Shown: piece by piece, positions 40,340-51,412 of the stretch
Position numbering within the stretch: position 1 is the first letter of the stretch
Layout: every line of letters starts with the position of its first letter
Assembly (NCBI GenBank): GCA_030765055.1
Contig: CM060953.1
Coordinates: 69,311,647-69,375,646 of the forward strand
Length of the DNA: 64,000 nt
Source of the DNA: Mantis religiosa
Taxonomy: Eukaryota; Arthropoda; Insecta; Mantodea; Mantidae
Direction of reading: 5' to 3'
Program-made: the position numbers and the translations under genes
The notes under the pieces: model-generated
Database searches by the model: none
Seen by the model: the letters and a program-made list of their open reading frames with translations, nothing else
Told to the model about the DNA's origin: nothing

Positions 40340-41130
40340 TTATAAAACGGAGGGGGACACCACGCTGTTCTAGCTACCACACCCAGGAGGAAGTTAGTTA
40401 AGTGCAGAGGTTCCACTCCCATTAGTCCAGGACCTATAAGACCAAAGACCCGCGCCTCCTTCTACCCGGGAGTAATGGATACTCCGGGGCTCTTTTCATA
40501 GGGCAATACCTGATTCCCCTGCTGAGCACAACGTCAAGACGGAATGGAAGTGGATACGCCACTTACGCGCGTCAACCCCGCAGGGAAGAAGACCGAATAC
40601 CTCGGTGGGGCCGGCTGGTGGTCTAGCACACTTTCTACTAACTCTGCAGGCTAGTACCCGGGACAAACCTCTAGCCCCTCCGGGTGGCCGTAGCCTGGCC
40701 GGAGATTACCCAATTCCTCGTGGGTGTCGGGAACACACTGCCCCCTCGAGTCCAACCCAATCCGAACAACTCCCATTCAGGGAGGGACTCGAATGTTCGG
40801 CCCGAGGTTCCTCTAGTATCGTCAGAGGTACCACAAGTGCTAAGGGTCCGCAGCCCCCGCACCTCGGCAGCTGAAGAGGACGGATGCCCTCCCCTACGGG
40901 AGCCCAGGAGGAAGTGACGAAATGAAGGAGCATAGAGACTCTAGGCTCACAGGCTAGAGATGTAGGCAAATGCAGCTCAGATAGTCATCCTAAGCTGCAG
41001 TGGCCTAGAGAGAGTGCGATGAACGACCGATCGAACTAGTGGCCCACTGGCGTCCACTCTTTTCTTTGACCAAGCATCTGCTGCATCTGTCCACGGAACC
41101 AAGGACACCTCAGAGATAAGAAAGAAACGG
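40340..41130. other. GC-rich block of unknown origin
   Basis: About 0.8 kb is much richer in G and C than its surroundings (for example CCCTCCGGGTGGCCGTAGCC). It has no long supported frame: the frames at 40605-40969 on both strands overlap each other. It could be the 5' part of a GC-rich retrotransposon or a repeat. I cannot name it. Confidence 0.4.
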
Positions 41131-42172
41131 AATTAAAGTGAAATGAGAAACGGAAACCGTGGTAAATGAAAATGTACTCCAGCATCCGCCTACAGACCTT
41201 GTACTTGGAAGCCATCGACTACTTTTGTAGATTGTCTATCTATCTGAATGTGTTTTAAAGTTAATTCTAATTACGCTATAGAATTTAAAATGATTCATAA
41301 TTTTGATACGATAGTTTAAAATATTTACTTTTATTTCCTACTTTTATTAAATACAAATTAGAAATCCCAGCATCCTTTAACGTTCTTGCTACACAAAATA
41401 AACTACCGAGAACCTTTCTAATAAAGAACAGAAGTCCTGCATCCATAAGAGATCTGGAGATTCTAAGCTCGTTTACAAATATATGCTTTAACTGAGTACT
41501 ACTATTATTATGATTTTCTTCCTTTATTCTGCAAAGTAACTACTTCATAGTGTTGCTTTTTCAATTTCAAATATTTTATTAGGAATTTTACTGTCATTTT
41601 TATGACAAAAAGAGAAAATAGGTCACCAGGCATTGGCTGGAGTGGCGTTGCACATAAAAAGTTTCTCTTGCACTTGAAATAAGAAGAAACTGCAGCGACT
41701 AAAAGGTCGTTTCCTGATGTTCAAATATATCACATCCCTTAACTATAAAATCTTCACGACAGTGACTCTTGGTACATTATCATATTAAATAAACACAGTT
41801 GCTAGCGGAATACGGATTCATCTTATTGCTCTTTATTGTTACATGTACGGATGAGATGCATATTTTGTAACAACGTTTACAGCCTTTACAAATTATGTAA
41901 ACACAGTCATACAAAGCATAATTAAATACCTACTGTTTTGAAATGAATGTGCTATTCAGCAGGATTCTTCACTAAGCATTTTCAGAACATTGCTACCAAA
42001 TAACAGCACATATTTGTTGAATAAAATGTCCTATAAATAGTCTAAGCAATATATTTGTATAAAACATTTTACTTTAAAAGTTTAATTAATCCTTTCTTAT
42101 GCCATAGTTATGATTATTTAAAATTGATAGTAGCGTAAACTTAAAAAGCAAAAGAAAATATAAAACAAATAC
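41131..42172. other. AT-rich DNA, nothing recognised
   Basis: No supported feature. Confidence 0.4.
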
Positions 42173-43357
42173 CTATTATGTGTTTCAAATGGGATGTTTG
42201 TTCTTGAGAGCTGCTAGGTGAGCAACCAATCGGAGTCCTGCGGTGCTGTCGTATTGCATTCTCGTAAGTGGTATGTGACGAGCTCCAAACTAATCAATCT
42301 CTAATAAATACTATTCGCACTAAGAAAAAAATTCGATTTTGCAAAATCTGATCCATGAGGAAGGAGAGAGTAATGTATTTAACATAACCGTAAAACCCCA
42401 TATTTTTAGTTCAAATAGGTTTCGTAATACAAATAAATAAAGTAGATAACATTATATTATAACAACGCATTGCGACGTAAGCACTGTAATGAATATCATT
42501 ATTGGTTGTCATGTATGCGTGAACGTATATTTGAATTTACTCAGAACTGAAACGTAAACATTTGACATGACGTGGTAAAAGAAATATGTACTTTGAATAA
42601 ACCAAGACGTTTGTTAAATTAGATGAGAGGAAACAATACACTTCCTGCTAGTCTGGCAGAACGTGTCTTGTCACATTCTCTTTGTTTATGAAAGGTTCGT
42701 AATCTCTATTTACTCTAGAGAGTTCAAAGCAACATGAAAAATTTTATCAGCTGGAGCAATGACATACGATCCTCCTTCCCCCTTACTACTGCTAGAACAA
42801 TCCAATTGAGTTAATGTGGCCTCAAATTATGTTGCAAACAGAAATAATATTTGTATACTGACTGAGGTTGAACGACTTATTCACGAAGAAATTAAGGAAC
42901 GCAACAAGTTTGGGAAAACTGCCTGAGACATCAGATAAACTACAAGAAGACGAATTTTGGAAAGAAATAGCACGTAATGAAATGTTGGAACCTATCATCA
43001 TAAATTTGCAGTACTCAGACGATGAAGACAATGACAATGACGAATTATCTCTTAACGTAGCATTCACAGCTATACGGATGCACCGCTGCTATTTTCATAA
43101 ACTATAATAAATTTTGAACTAAATATTTAAACCATTTGTGTAATATACGAATGTTCATGATGCAATTGTGATTTCAACAATTGCATTATTACAAAACATT
43201 GGGAAATTCAGTTTGCTTTAGCGCCAAGAACATTCGGAAGTGTGCGAGAGAGAGGGAAATATAAAAAGAGTGGGGTCAACGAGGTGGTAACGGTGAAAGC
43301 TCTAACGCATCTAATTGGCTGCAGGCGAGAACTCTTCCCATTTGAAACACATAGTAG
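42173..43357 (+). mobile_element. Unclassified TIR element, copy B (better preserved)
   Basis: Bounded by perfect 15-bp inverted repeats, GTGTTTCAAATGGGA (42180-42194) and its inverse (43336-43350), extending outward to about 22 bp with one mismatch. It is 1.18 kb long. Inside are AGCAACCAATCGGAGTCC near the left end and a plus-strand frame 42868-43107 with DKLQEDEFWKEIARNEMLEP and an Asp-rich stretch. Copy A at 24.55 kb conserves the same frame pieces. No clear target duplication was found, and no transposase family was recognised, so it may be a non-autonomous DNA transposon. Confidence 0.65.
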
Positions 43358-44515
43358 TCTTCTCTTTTACTAAATAGGAATTCAAGATATGTGTTCAACT
43401 GCAGTAGTAACAGCATTCATATATGTGAATCTTCATTTCTTTTACGTGAGTTCACCCTATCCTTTACCATAGGTTCAATAACACAACAGCAAGTATTCCA
43501 CTGCTGATCTAAAAATATGAGATTAAGGCAAACTAAACTCTAAGGGACACTGTCTTTACTTCCCTTCCGAAGGAAACCATTTTTAGAACTTCTATGCTCT
43601 GAAATCAATGGGGATTTTCTTTGAATGTATGCATGGTTGGATCTGAGAATAAATATTAGTTGACAGTGAGTCGTTTGAAGTAAATTACCGGTTATTATTT
43701 TGAAATGGAAGCTAGTTACAGTGAAGCAATGAATATTACAGAAAGATAACTATCTGTAGCAAAAATTTCACTTTTCTTAAAAAAATTATGTAAACTTTTT
43801 TCTTATTAATGTAGATCTATTTCACAAACAAATCGCTTGTATCATCAGTCCAAGGATACCGGTTACCATGCTATTATGTTCTTTTCAGTATTGCCAAAAT
43901 CTGAAAACTAAACAAACCAAAAAACAGAATACAAACAATAAATATACTATTGTTGCGAAACTGTATCTACGATTGCGCTGCTTCTTTACACAAAAGGAAC
44001 TGATAGGTGGGTGGTGTGAAAACCAAGAGCCAGCAAAGATAACATGCAGATAAAGTTCTGCCGAAACAATCAGAGATAAATGGAAATTTCTAGTTACTTC
44101 TTGACAGATAGGGTTTCAGTGTTTGGAAGGTACTGGTGATATCTCGATTGACAGAGAAAAGTTCTTTTTCTTTATTCTTCTGGAAATATCTCGAAATTAG
44201 GAATGAGGTATTTAAGGAAGTGCCGACTCGGCAAGAGTTAGTTGTAAACAGAGTGAGCCGCGAGAGGTAAGCAGAGAACAGCTGAGAGTGTTGCTGTAAA
44301 CTGAACACTGTTTGTTATTGTAATCGACCTTGGAAGATTGTGTTGTGTTATGTGATGTAATTTTTGCTGCTGCGGAGTGTATTTCTTGGCAAATAAAGAA
44401 CATTTGGAATATGTGCAACTCGGCCTTTTAATTCTACGAACCCGCGAAGTCACAGTATTAAAAATTTACTGCATTTCTCTAAAAATATAATATTCCTAAT
44501 AATCAAAATCTGGTA
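43358..44515. other. Nothing recognised
   Basis: AT-rich. Overlapping minus frames near 44090-44453 have no family likeness. Confidence 0.4.
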
Positions 44516-44863
44516 TTTATTAATTTAATTGTTTAGATTGTGATCGGGTTTTTATTGGAAAGACAAAACGTAATTTGGAAACCGGAATGAAAAAACATTT
44601 TTGTAACATTAAGTTTAAACAAACTGATAAATCGGCCGTAACAGATAATTTTTGGTCATTTAGCCATGAAATAAATTCTGAAGTTAAATTATTAAAACAA
44701 TTAAATTATCCGATATATTTAATGGTATGCGAAAAAATATTTATTTTAATAAATAAATATCGCACAATGGATTTAGAAATACCAGCAGTTGATTCTCCAT
44801 TAATAAAAAAATTTGACATCATTTTTCTTAAGCTAAGTGAATTTTTTTTTTTTTTTTTTTTTT
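44516..44863 (+). pseudogene. Penelope-like element fragment: GIY-YIG endonuclease end
   Basis: The plus-strand frame reads NCLDCDRVFIGKTKRNLETG, then MKKHF, matching the C..C..YIG.T.R..E.R..EH start of the GIY-YIG domain at the C-terminus of Penelope-like retroelement proteins. It goes on through VDSPLIKKFD, also typical of the end of such proteins. The reverse transcriptase is absent. A run of 22 T follows at 44842-44863. The Polinton target duplication starts 7 bases later. Confidence 0.6.
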
Positions 44864-44870
44864 ACAAATA

Positions 44871-44876
44871 GTTATA
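44871..44876. repeat. 6-bp target site duplication of the Polinton (left)
   Basis: GTTATA directly precedes the left inverted repeat. The same six bases directly follow the right inverted repeat. Six-base duplications are the Polinton hallmark. Confidence 0.95.
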
Positions 44877-45689
44877 AGTAGTATAGAATTTAGAGAATCA
44901 GCACAGTGTAGATAAGATGTTGAACTCTCCTCTGTGTTAATATATGAGTGATGTAGAATGCTCATTGATTTAGAACTCTCCTATATGAAAATCGAGTTGT
45001 AAAAGAAGGGGAGTGTTGGCGTAGTGCCGTTCTCCCCTGTGCAGTGAGATGTTTTTGAGGGTTGGGATGATGATGATGATGATTGTGTGTGTGTGTGATG
45101 TGTAATGTGTGATGGGTGGGATGGGTAACGGGGGGGGGTTCCGGGGATGTTTGAATTAAATGTGAATTCTTTTCGATGTGTGTGTGTGCTTGAACTCTCA
45201 TGTATGAATATCGAAGTCTAGGGTTCGATATTGTGATGGGGCGGGGTGGGTAACGGGGGTTCCGGGGATGTTTGAATTAAATGTATTGATAGTAATTCTT
45301 CGATGACTGTGCTTGAACTCTCATGTATGAATATCGAGTCTAGGGTTTGATATCTATTACGTTCAGTGCTTCGATGTCTGTGCTTGAACTCTCATGTATG
45401 AATATCGAGTGTAGGGTTTGATATCTATTACGTTTAGTGTATGATATATGATGTAGTATCGTTATTCTTTAGATAAAAGAATATCGAGAGAATGATTAGG
45501 TATGTTTACTGGGAGAGATTTATGAAAATAAATGTAATAAGACATTCTGGTAAGGGGTGTTCCCTATGCAGAATCTCTCCTTGAGCTATTGTATCCAAGA
45601 GCGATGTAAAGGTTAAGAAAAGGTTAAATTCCATTCCCACATCGAGGTACGAGAAAATAGAAATCTATTCCACATTGATGAAGTATAAG
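44877..45689 (+). repeat. Left terminal inverted repeat of the Polinton
   Basis: 813 bp matching the right end in inverted orientation. It contains (GAT)n and (GT)n microsatellites, a G run, and internal repeats of a unit holding CTTGAACTCTCATGTATGAA (about 45190, 45314, 45386). Point differences from the right copy are few (for example near 45467 and 45660). Most length difference lies in the simple repeats. Confidence 0.95.
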
Positions 45690-46640
45690 AATGGAAATGT
45701 AAATCTATGTGAGAGGGTCGCATGACAAAGAAATGTCCCCTCTAAGCATGATAAAAGTGGTACATAGCAAATGCAAATAAAAATAAAAGCACTACCCATC
45801 TCTTTAAGAATGATAAAAAAATATTGAGAGAAAAGTATAAGAATGCAAATGTAAAGCTGTTTGAAAGGGGTTTCATGATAAAGGAACGCACCCTCTAAGC
45901 ACGATAACTTAAAAAGAATATTCCCTCTAAGCATGATAAAAGTGGAACATAACATCGAAAATAAAATAAAAGCACTAACCATCTATTTAAAAATGATTAA
46001 GATAACGAGAGAAAAGTATCTCATCTTTAAGTATATATGAGTAATACAAAACTGATCAATCAATATGATAATATATATACGCAACTAGGGATCTATAGTG
46101 TAGATATCCTAACTATCCATGGTAAGATATCACCCTCCATATAAAAAATTGTCTAGAAAATCTCCCCTCAGTATTACGAATACTCCACTGAACGTCATCC
46201 CTTTTGGTATGTGGGTCAGAGAAAAAAAGAGTTAATCTCTCCAGACTGGTGACAGGGGTGGTCAAAACATTCTTATTGCTGTAGCGAAGTCTAACTTTGT
46301 CAAATAACGTTAGGAAAAAAAAGAATATATTTTAAAATTAAACGAATGAATCTATATATTTGTATGAATGATGAAACAATACTATGAATGTGTTAGTATA
46401 CCAAATGTAAAAAAATCAAATGTTCAGAAAAATATATTTTGTACAAGTATGTGTGTGTAAAGAAATGTGTAATTATATCCCCCCCTCCAAGATGTAGGGA
46501 ACGAATCACAATTAGTGTGCGCACGCAACATGGTGTTTGGGAAGGAGAGATACGGTTGGAGGGGGTGTAAAAAATGATGAACCTATATAAAGTTTAAACT
46601 ATGATAATAAAGTTACTAGTATTACCTTTGAACTTATAAC
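45690..46640. repeat. Subterminal region with about 154-bp repeats
   Basis: AGTATAAGAATGGAAATGTA near 45682 and AGTATAAGAATGCAAATGTA near 45836 start two related units, each with CCCTCTAAGCATGATAAAAG and AAATAAAAGCACTA parts. A third partial copy follows. The rest has no frame. It lies between the inverted repeat and the first gene and may hold promoter or replication signals. Confidence 0.7.
46584..46592 (+). promoter_or_regulatory. Candidate TATA box for the ORF1-PolB unit
   Basis: TATATAAAG lies about 190 bases upstream of the first inferred start codon at 46775. The position is only suggestive, since other AT-rich sites are present. Confidence 0.3.
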
Positions 46641-46774
46641 GTAGTCACAACTACTTTAAACACATAGCGTAATATGTAGACAGTAACACCTCTCCCGGAC
46701 GGAGGGGGGGCGGAGCACCTGTTAATAAATACCGCGGCACGGATGAGTGAGGAGGCAGTCGATTCTCTGGAAAT

Positions 46775-47198
46775 ATGGATCCTACAGGTAAGATAGAAAA
46801 GTTGTATATTGTAAGTCATTTTTTATCTCTGTTTACGAAGAATGTTGAAGTAATACTGATTCGTGTGTGCTTATATGTATGTTTCAGATCATGAGATGCT
46901 ACAGCTAAATCAACTAGCTGAAGGTGGAACACATCTTCCCACAAAGAAACTACGTGAATTAGATCAGTCCGTTCAACACATCATTCGATCCGTCAAAACC
47001 GTGAAGACCAGATATGGTGAACGGGTCGTCGTCGAAACATCAGATTTCCAAGTCTTCCTCCCGGAGAGATTCAAACACATGACCGCAGCGCAGAAATATC
47101 TACTAAATCGTGGTGACTGCATACTCCAATACCATGGCGAGGAAACACTAGAAAGTGGTTTCAAACGACATAAATTGTCTTTTTTAAGCAGCCCGTAA
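46775..47198 (+). CDS. Small OB-fold-like protein (possible ssDNA-binding), spliced ORF1 of the Polinton
   Basis: An ATG at 46775 begins a 13-base coding exon that ends at a consensus donor (G/GTAAG, 46788). A TTTCAG acceptor ends the 100-base intron at 46887. The second exon then runs in frame to TAA at 47196-47198, about 107 aa in all. Without splicing the frame would have to start at a non-ATG codon. The middle (VKTVKTRYGERVVVETSDFQ, then VFLPERF) resembles short arthropod Polinton proteins whose TRYGE...VFLP pattern suggests an OB-fold, hence a guess at single-strand DNA binding during replication. The stop codon overlaps the PolB start (TAATG). Confidence 0.65.
46788..46887 (+). other. 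Intron 1 of the ORF1-PolB transcript
   Basis: GTAAG donor and GTATGTTTCAG acceptor. Removal joins the ATG exon in phase to the long frame. Inferred from consensus only. Confidence 0.6.
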
Positions 47199-48932
47199 TG
47201 TCGTCAAAAGGTGAGTACAATTATTGAATACAATTTCATAAAAAAAAGTGATAATGTAGTTACTTGCATGTAAATGTGAAATCGTACATGTTGTATTAGA
47301 ACTTAAAGTGTTAATTATCGCACGTCATGTAGTATTAGTAATTGAATGTAGTTACTTGCATGTACGTACATGTTGTATTAGAACTTAAAGTGTTAATTAT
47401 CGCACGTCATGTAGTATTAGTAATTGAGAGTGAACGTTGTAGGGTTAATTTTCATGTGTAATAATTACGTACATGTGAATATCGTAGTTCAGTTACGTTA
47501 TTTCACATGCATGTTAGTTACGTTTGTTTGTTACACGTAAAAGTAACGTTGTAGGTGAAAAAAGAACGTTAATTTATATGTGTAAAACGTACATGTGAAT
47601 ATCGTAGTTCAGTTACGGTATTTTACATCTATATGGTTTACGTTGTGTGTTTTTATCATTTATGTAAGGGAGAGAGCATTACGTAAAACAGTTACATACT
47701 ATCTGAATATTGTAGTTACGTGATGATAGCAATAATTGTAAAATACATAATCATTATGTAACTATTTTCATATGTAAAAGTTACATGCATGTTACGTTCT
47801 ACGTAAAGTATAGAGTTTACGTAAAATTGAGATTCATACATGTAAAAGTTATTAACATGTATGTTATTTCTGTTACCACCTTACATACATATAAATCAAT
47901 GTTCCCGTATGTAAAGTTAATCGAATGTTGTAATTGCTTTTTTCAGAAACGACGACAAGATGCTCCGATACTGCCACTGGACAACCCTCGATTCAGCAAG
48001 ATGAAACCTGTTCGAACGTGACCCAGGCTGAACGATTACGATGTATTCACAGTGAGTCTGCTTTCAAAAAACGATTAACCACCTACGAAATTCACAACTG
48101 TGTTAATATACTTGACCCCGTTATATTCTTAGCAGAATGCAAACCTTTAATTTTGAATGAAATTGATAAGGGCTTAAACATGTATAAATCAGGTCTTAAG
48201 ATAGGATCCTGTTTATCCTGTCAATATGTCATAATATCACAAGAGAGCGATAATATTCATACATTTAACTTTAACAGTAAACTTGAGGTGATATTGCAAT
48301 CTACAGATAAATCTATATGGTATGAAGAGAAGATTGTACAACCTATACTAGATCATATGGATAATTTTGAATCGCGTACCAGTTCAAAAGCTTTATACAG
48401 TATTGAGAAATTAACAATATATGTGACACAATACGATTCATTGAATGCAGGGATGTATACTGAATTACCCGACTTTATAAAATCGAAGAGAGCTGTTATT
48501 AACATTCGTAATACTGATAAATATTGCTTTGCATACTGTCTGTTAGCATCCAAATACCCAGTAGAACGTAACAAGAATCGACCCACCTCCTATAAAAGAT
48601 ATGATTTTCGTAACTAATTTAACTTTGAGAATATAACATTCCCCGTATCATTAAAAGATGTAGAAAAATTCGAGAATCAAAATTCAAATATTTCAATAAC
48701 GATATACGGTGTTGAAAATAAATCGATTATTCTCTTATATCAACCAAGAGAGATAAAATCACATCATGTTAATCTTTTAATGTATAAAAGACATTATTGT
48801 CTGATAACAGACTTGTCACGTTTGCTAGGAAAGCAGCTAACTAAACATAATGGGCGAAAATGGTTATGTAACAATTGTAACTTGTATTTCACATCAGAAT
48901 CACGTTTAAATAGCCATAAAAGAGGTGTATGA
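47198..48932 (+). pseudogene. polB: DNA polymerase B, N-terminal part (spliced; interrupted by a stop and a frameshift)
   Basis: The ATG at 47198 overlaps the ORF1 stop. After 13 bases a GTGAGT donor (47211) and a TGCTTTTTTCAG acceptor (47946) define a 736-base intron. The next exon continues in phase from 47947. The encoded region precedes the exonuclease domain in arthropod Polinton polymerases. After a TAA at 48615-48617 the same frame stays open and carries HYCLITDLSRLL and a CxxC...H zinc-finger-like piece (CNNCNLYFTSESRLNSHKR), typical of this family. It then hits TGA at 48930 where the downstream part lies in another frame. This copy therefore has one nonsense codon and one frameshift. 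No corrected version is given. Confidence 0.8.
47211..47946 (+). other. Intron 2 (PolB), repeat-rich
   Basis: GTGAGT donor and TTTTTTCAG acceptor. Inside is a tandem duplication of about 92 bp: AATGTAGTTACTTGCATGTA at about 47253 and 47345, each with TTAGAACTTAAAGTGTTAAT. Many ACGTAA/TTACGT words are also present. The open frame 47785-48021 crosses the acceptor and is not supported. Confidence 0.65.
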
Positions 48933-51412
48933 TGAATCAAATTATCAGAATGCCCGAGGCTGGTAAAACTGATCTCGTTGAATTTAACGCATATTCGAAA
49001 TGTCTAAAAGTTCCATTCGTGGTTTATGCAGACATAGAATGTATCTTACGTAAGGTAGATTCGTGTCAAGATGTATCGAGTAAAAGCTGGACACGTAGCA
49101 TTCATAAACATGAAGCGTATGCAATTGCATTACATTTGGTCTGTAGTTATGATAAAAATTTAACACGTTTCAAATCATTTGAAGGTCCATATGCAATTGA
49201 AAATTTTCTTAAAGAATTAACGTTAATTGCAAATCAGGTCATTAATATATATGCTAATAAAATTGAAATAAGTATGGGAGATGTGGATGAGCTAGAATAT
49301 CAAAATGCAACACGATGTCACATATGCAAACGTGAATTTCTTAACTCGTGTATAAAGGTTCGTGATCATTGTCATTTGACTGGAAGTTACGTTGGCCCAG
49401 CTCATAAGCACTGCAATTTAAATAGGAAAATGCCAGGATTCATACCAATATTCTTTCATTGCTTGTCAAAATACGATGCTCATTTCATAGTAAAGAAACT
49501 AGGTTACGATACGGAACCTATCAACTGTATTGCACAAACTTCTGAAAATTACTTATCCTTTAGCAAAAGATATACAAATTCGAATGGAATGAGTATATAT
49601 CTAAGATTTCTGGATAGCTATCGTTTTTTGGATTCAAAACTTAGTAACCTTTCGGATATGTTAGAAGCAGATGATTTTCATTATACCAATAATATGTACA
49701 CGAATCCTTTGCATAGACAACTGATGAAACGTAAAGGTGTCTTCCCGTACACGTATGTGGATTCTATAGAAAAATTATACGAGAATAGTCTACCATCCAA
49801 ACATCAGTTTGATCATGTAAGCGATGAGGATTATAGTCATGCTAGAACGGTATGGAATGAATTCAATGTTAAAAATCTGGGTGAATATTTAAATATATAT
49901 CTTAAGTGCGATACATTAATACTAACGGACGTGTTTGAACGCTTCCGTGAATTAAGTATCGGTTTGTACGGACTCGACCCGTGTCAGTATTACACACTTC
50001 CCGGGTTAGCCTATGATGCAATGTTAAGAACGACTGGTGTACAGATTTCATTATTAACAGATAAGACTATGCTAGATTTCTTCGAAAAAGGAATACGAGG
50101 TGGAATTTGCACTGTGTCCAAACGGTATGCAAAGGCGAATAACAGATACATGACTAGCTATGATAACACTCAACCAACTAATTATTTAATGTACGTTGAC
50201 TGCAATTCTCTATATAGTTATACAATGGAAAATAATAGCTTACCATACACTGATATAAGGTGGCTAACTGATGCTGAAATTAAATCAATAGATTTTATGT
50301 CTATTACAAGTGATTCTGACGTGGGATATGTGTTGGAAGTAGACTTTAAATATCCACAGGAACTTCATGATATACAAAATGATTTGCCATTATGCCCTTT
50401 GAATGAAATCGCGTCAGGTGATAAGTATACAAAATTGCTAACAACATTGAATGATAAAAATAAATACGTATTACATTATCTCAATTTTCAACAATGTGTT
50501 AAACTTGGTTTGATTCCATCGCGTATACATAGAGTAATAGGTTACAAACAATCTAACTGGATAAATCCTTACATTGAACTCAACGTTCGTAAACGTATTG
50601 AAGATAAGACGAAATTTGGTCAAAATCTATGGAAGTTAATGAATAATTGTGTTTATGGAAAATTTATAGAGAATGTAAAACGTTATAATTCATTTCATTT
50701 AGCTACCAGCTGGAAACGAGCGCGTAAATTGTTAGCTCGACAGACATGTATAAGGTACGTGATTTTTGATGAAAATTTAATAGGTATAGAATTGGTCAGA
50801 GATGAAATATTGATGAATAAGCCAATATACATAGGACAAGCAATCCTGGATCTATCCAAACATAAAATGTATGATTTTTATTATGAAATTCTGAAGAAAA
50901 AATTGAAAGATGTAACTTTAATCTATACGGACACGGATGCTTTTCTCTTTGAATCTAGCTGCGATATATATGAATTAATTAAAACCAATATACATTTATT
51001 CGATACATCGAATTATCCAATGGATAATGTGTATGGTATTCCGTTAGCAAATAAGAAAATTTCAGGATTATTCAAGGATGAGCTAGCCGGTAGAGTGATG
51101 ACTGAATATGTAGGGCTGAAATCGAAATTATATAGTTATCGATATGATACTGAAGTGATTAAAAAATCAAAAGGTGTAACAAAAGATTCGATGAGATTCA
51201 TAACCTTTGAACAATATCTCTCATGTATTACACATCCTGACACTATACATCGAAGCATGCAGACATGTTTCAGAAGTTATAAACATGATGTTCATACTAT
51301 TGAATCTAATAAGATAGCTTTAAGTGGTATCGATACAAAACGATACATTCCCAATAATTCATTTTCAACATTAGCATGGGGACATTATGCTATAGAAAAT
51401 TGTCAAGTGTAA
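48929..51412 (+). pseudogene. polB: Protein-primed DNA polymerase B, exonuclease and polymerase domains
   Basis: 827 aa open from 48929. In order: exonuclease motif I FVVYADIEC (about residues 30-38); a Cys/His cluster CHICKREF ... RDHCHLTGSYVGPAHKHCN (about 130-165) like the endonuclease VII fold common in this family; exonuclease II-like HCLSKYDAHF (Asn replaced by Cys); the linker TLPGLAYDAML; polymerase motif A YVDCNSLYSY; motif B KLMNNCVYGKF; motif C IYTDTDAFLFE with both Asp present. This is the family-B type that primes on a protein and copies Polinton ends. The chain is catalytically plausible but is separated from its N-terminal part by the frameshift near 48922-48930. Its first ATG may only look like a start. 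AATAAA follows at 51431. Confidence 0.93.

Noticed and set aside
44962..45201. Frame starting MRVQAHTHI, also at 60915-61181
   Set aside because: The same frame appears in both terminal repeats and consists of His/Thr/Pro runs from simple repeats.
47785..48021. 78-aa frame crossing the PolB intron end
   Set aside because: It crosses a strong splice acceptor and is in a different frame from PolB.
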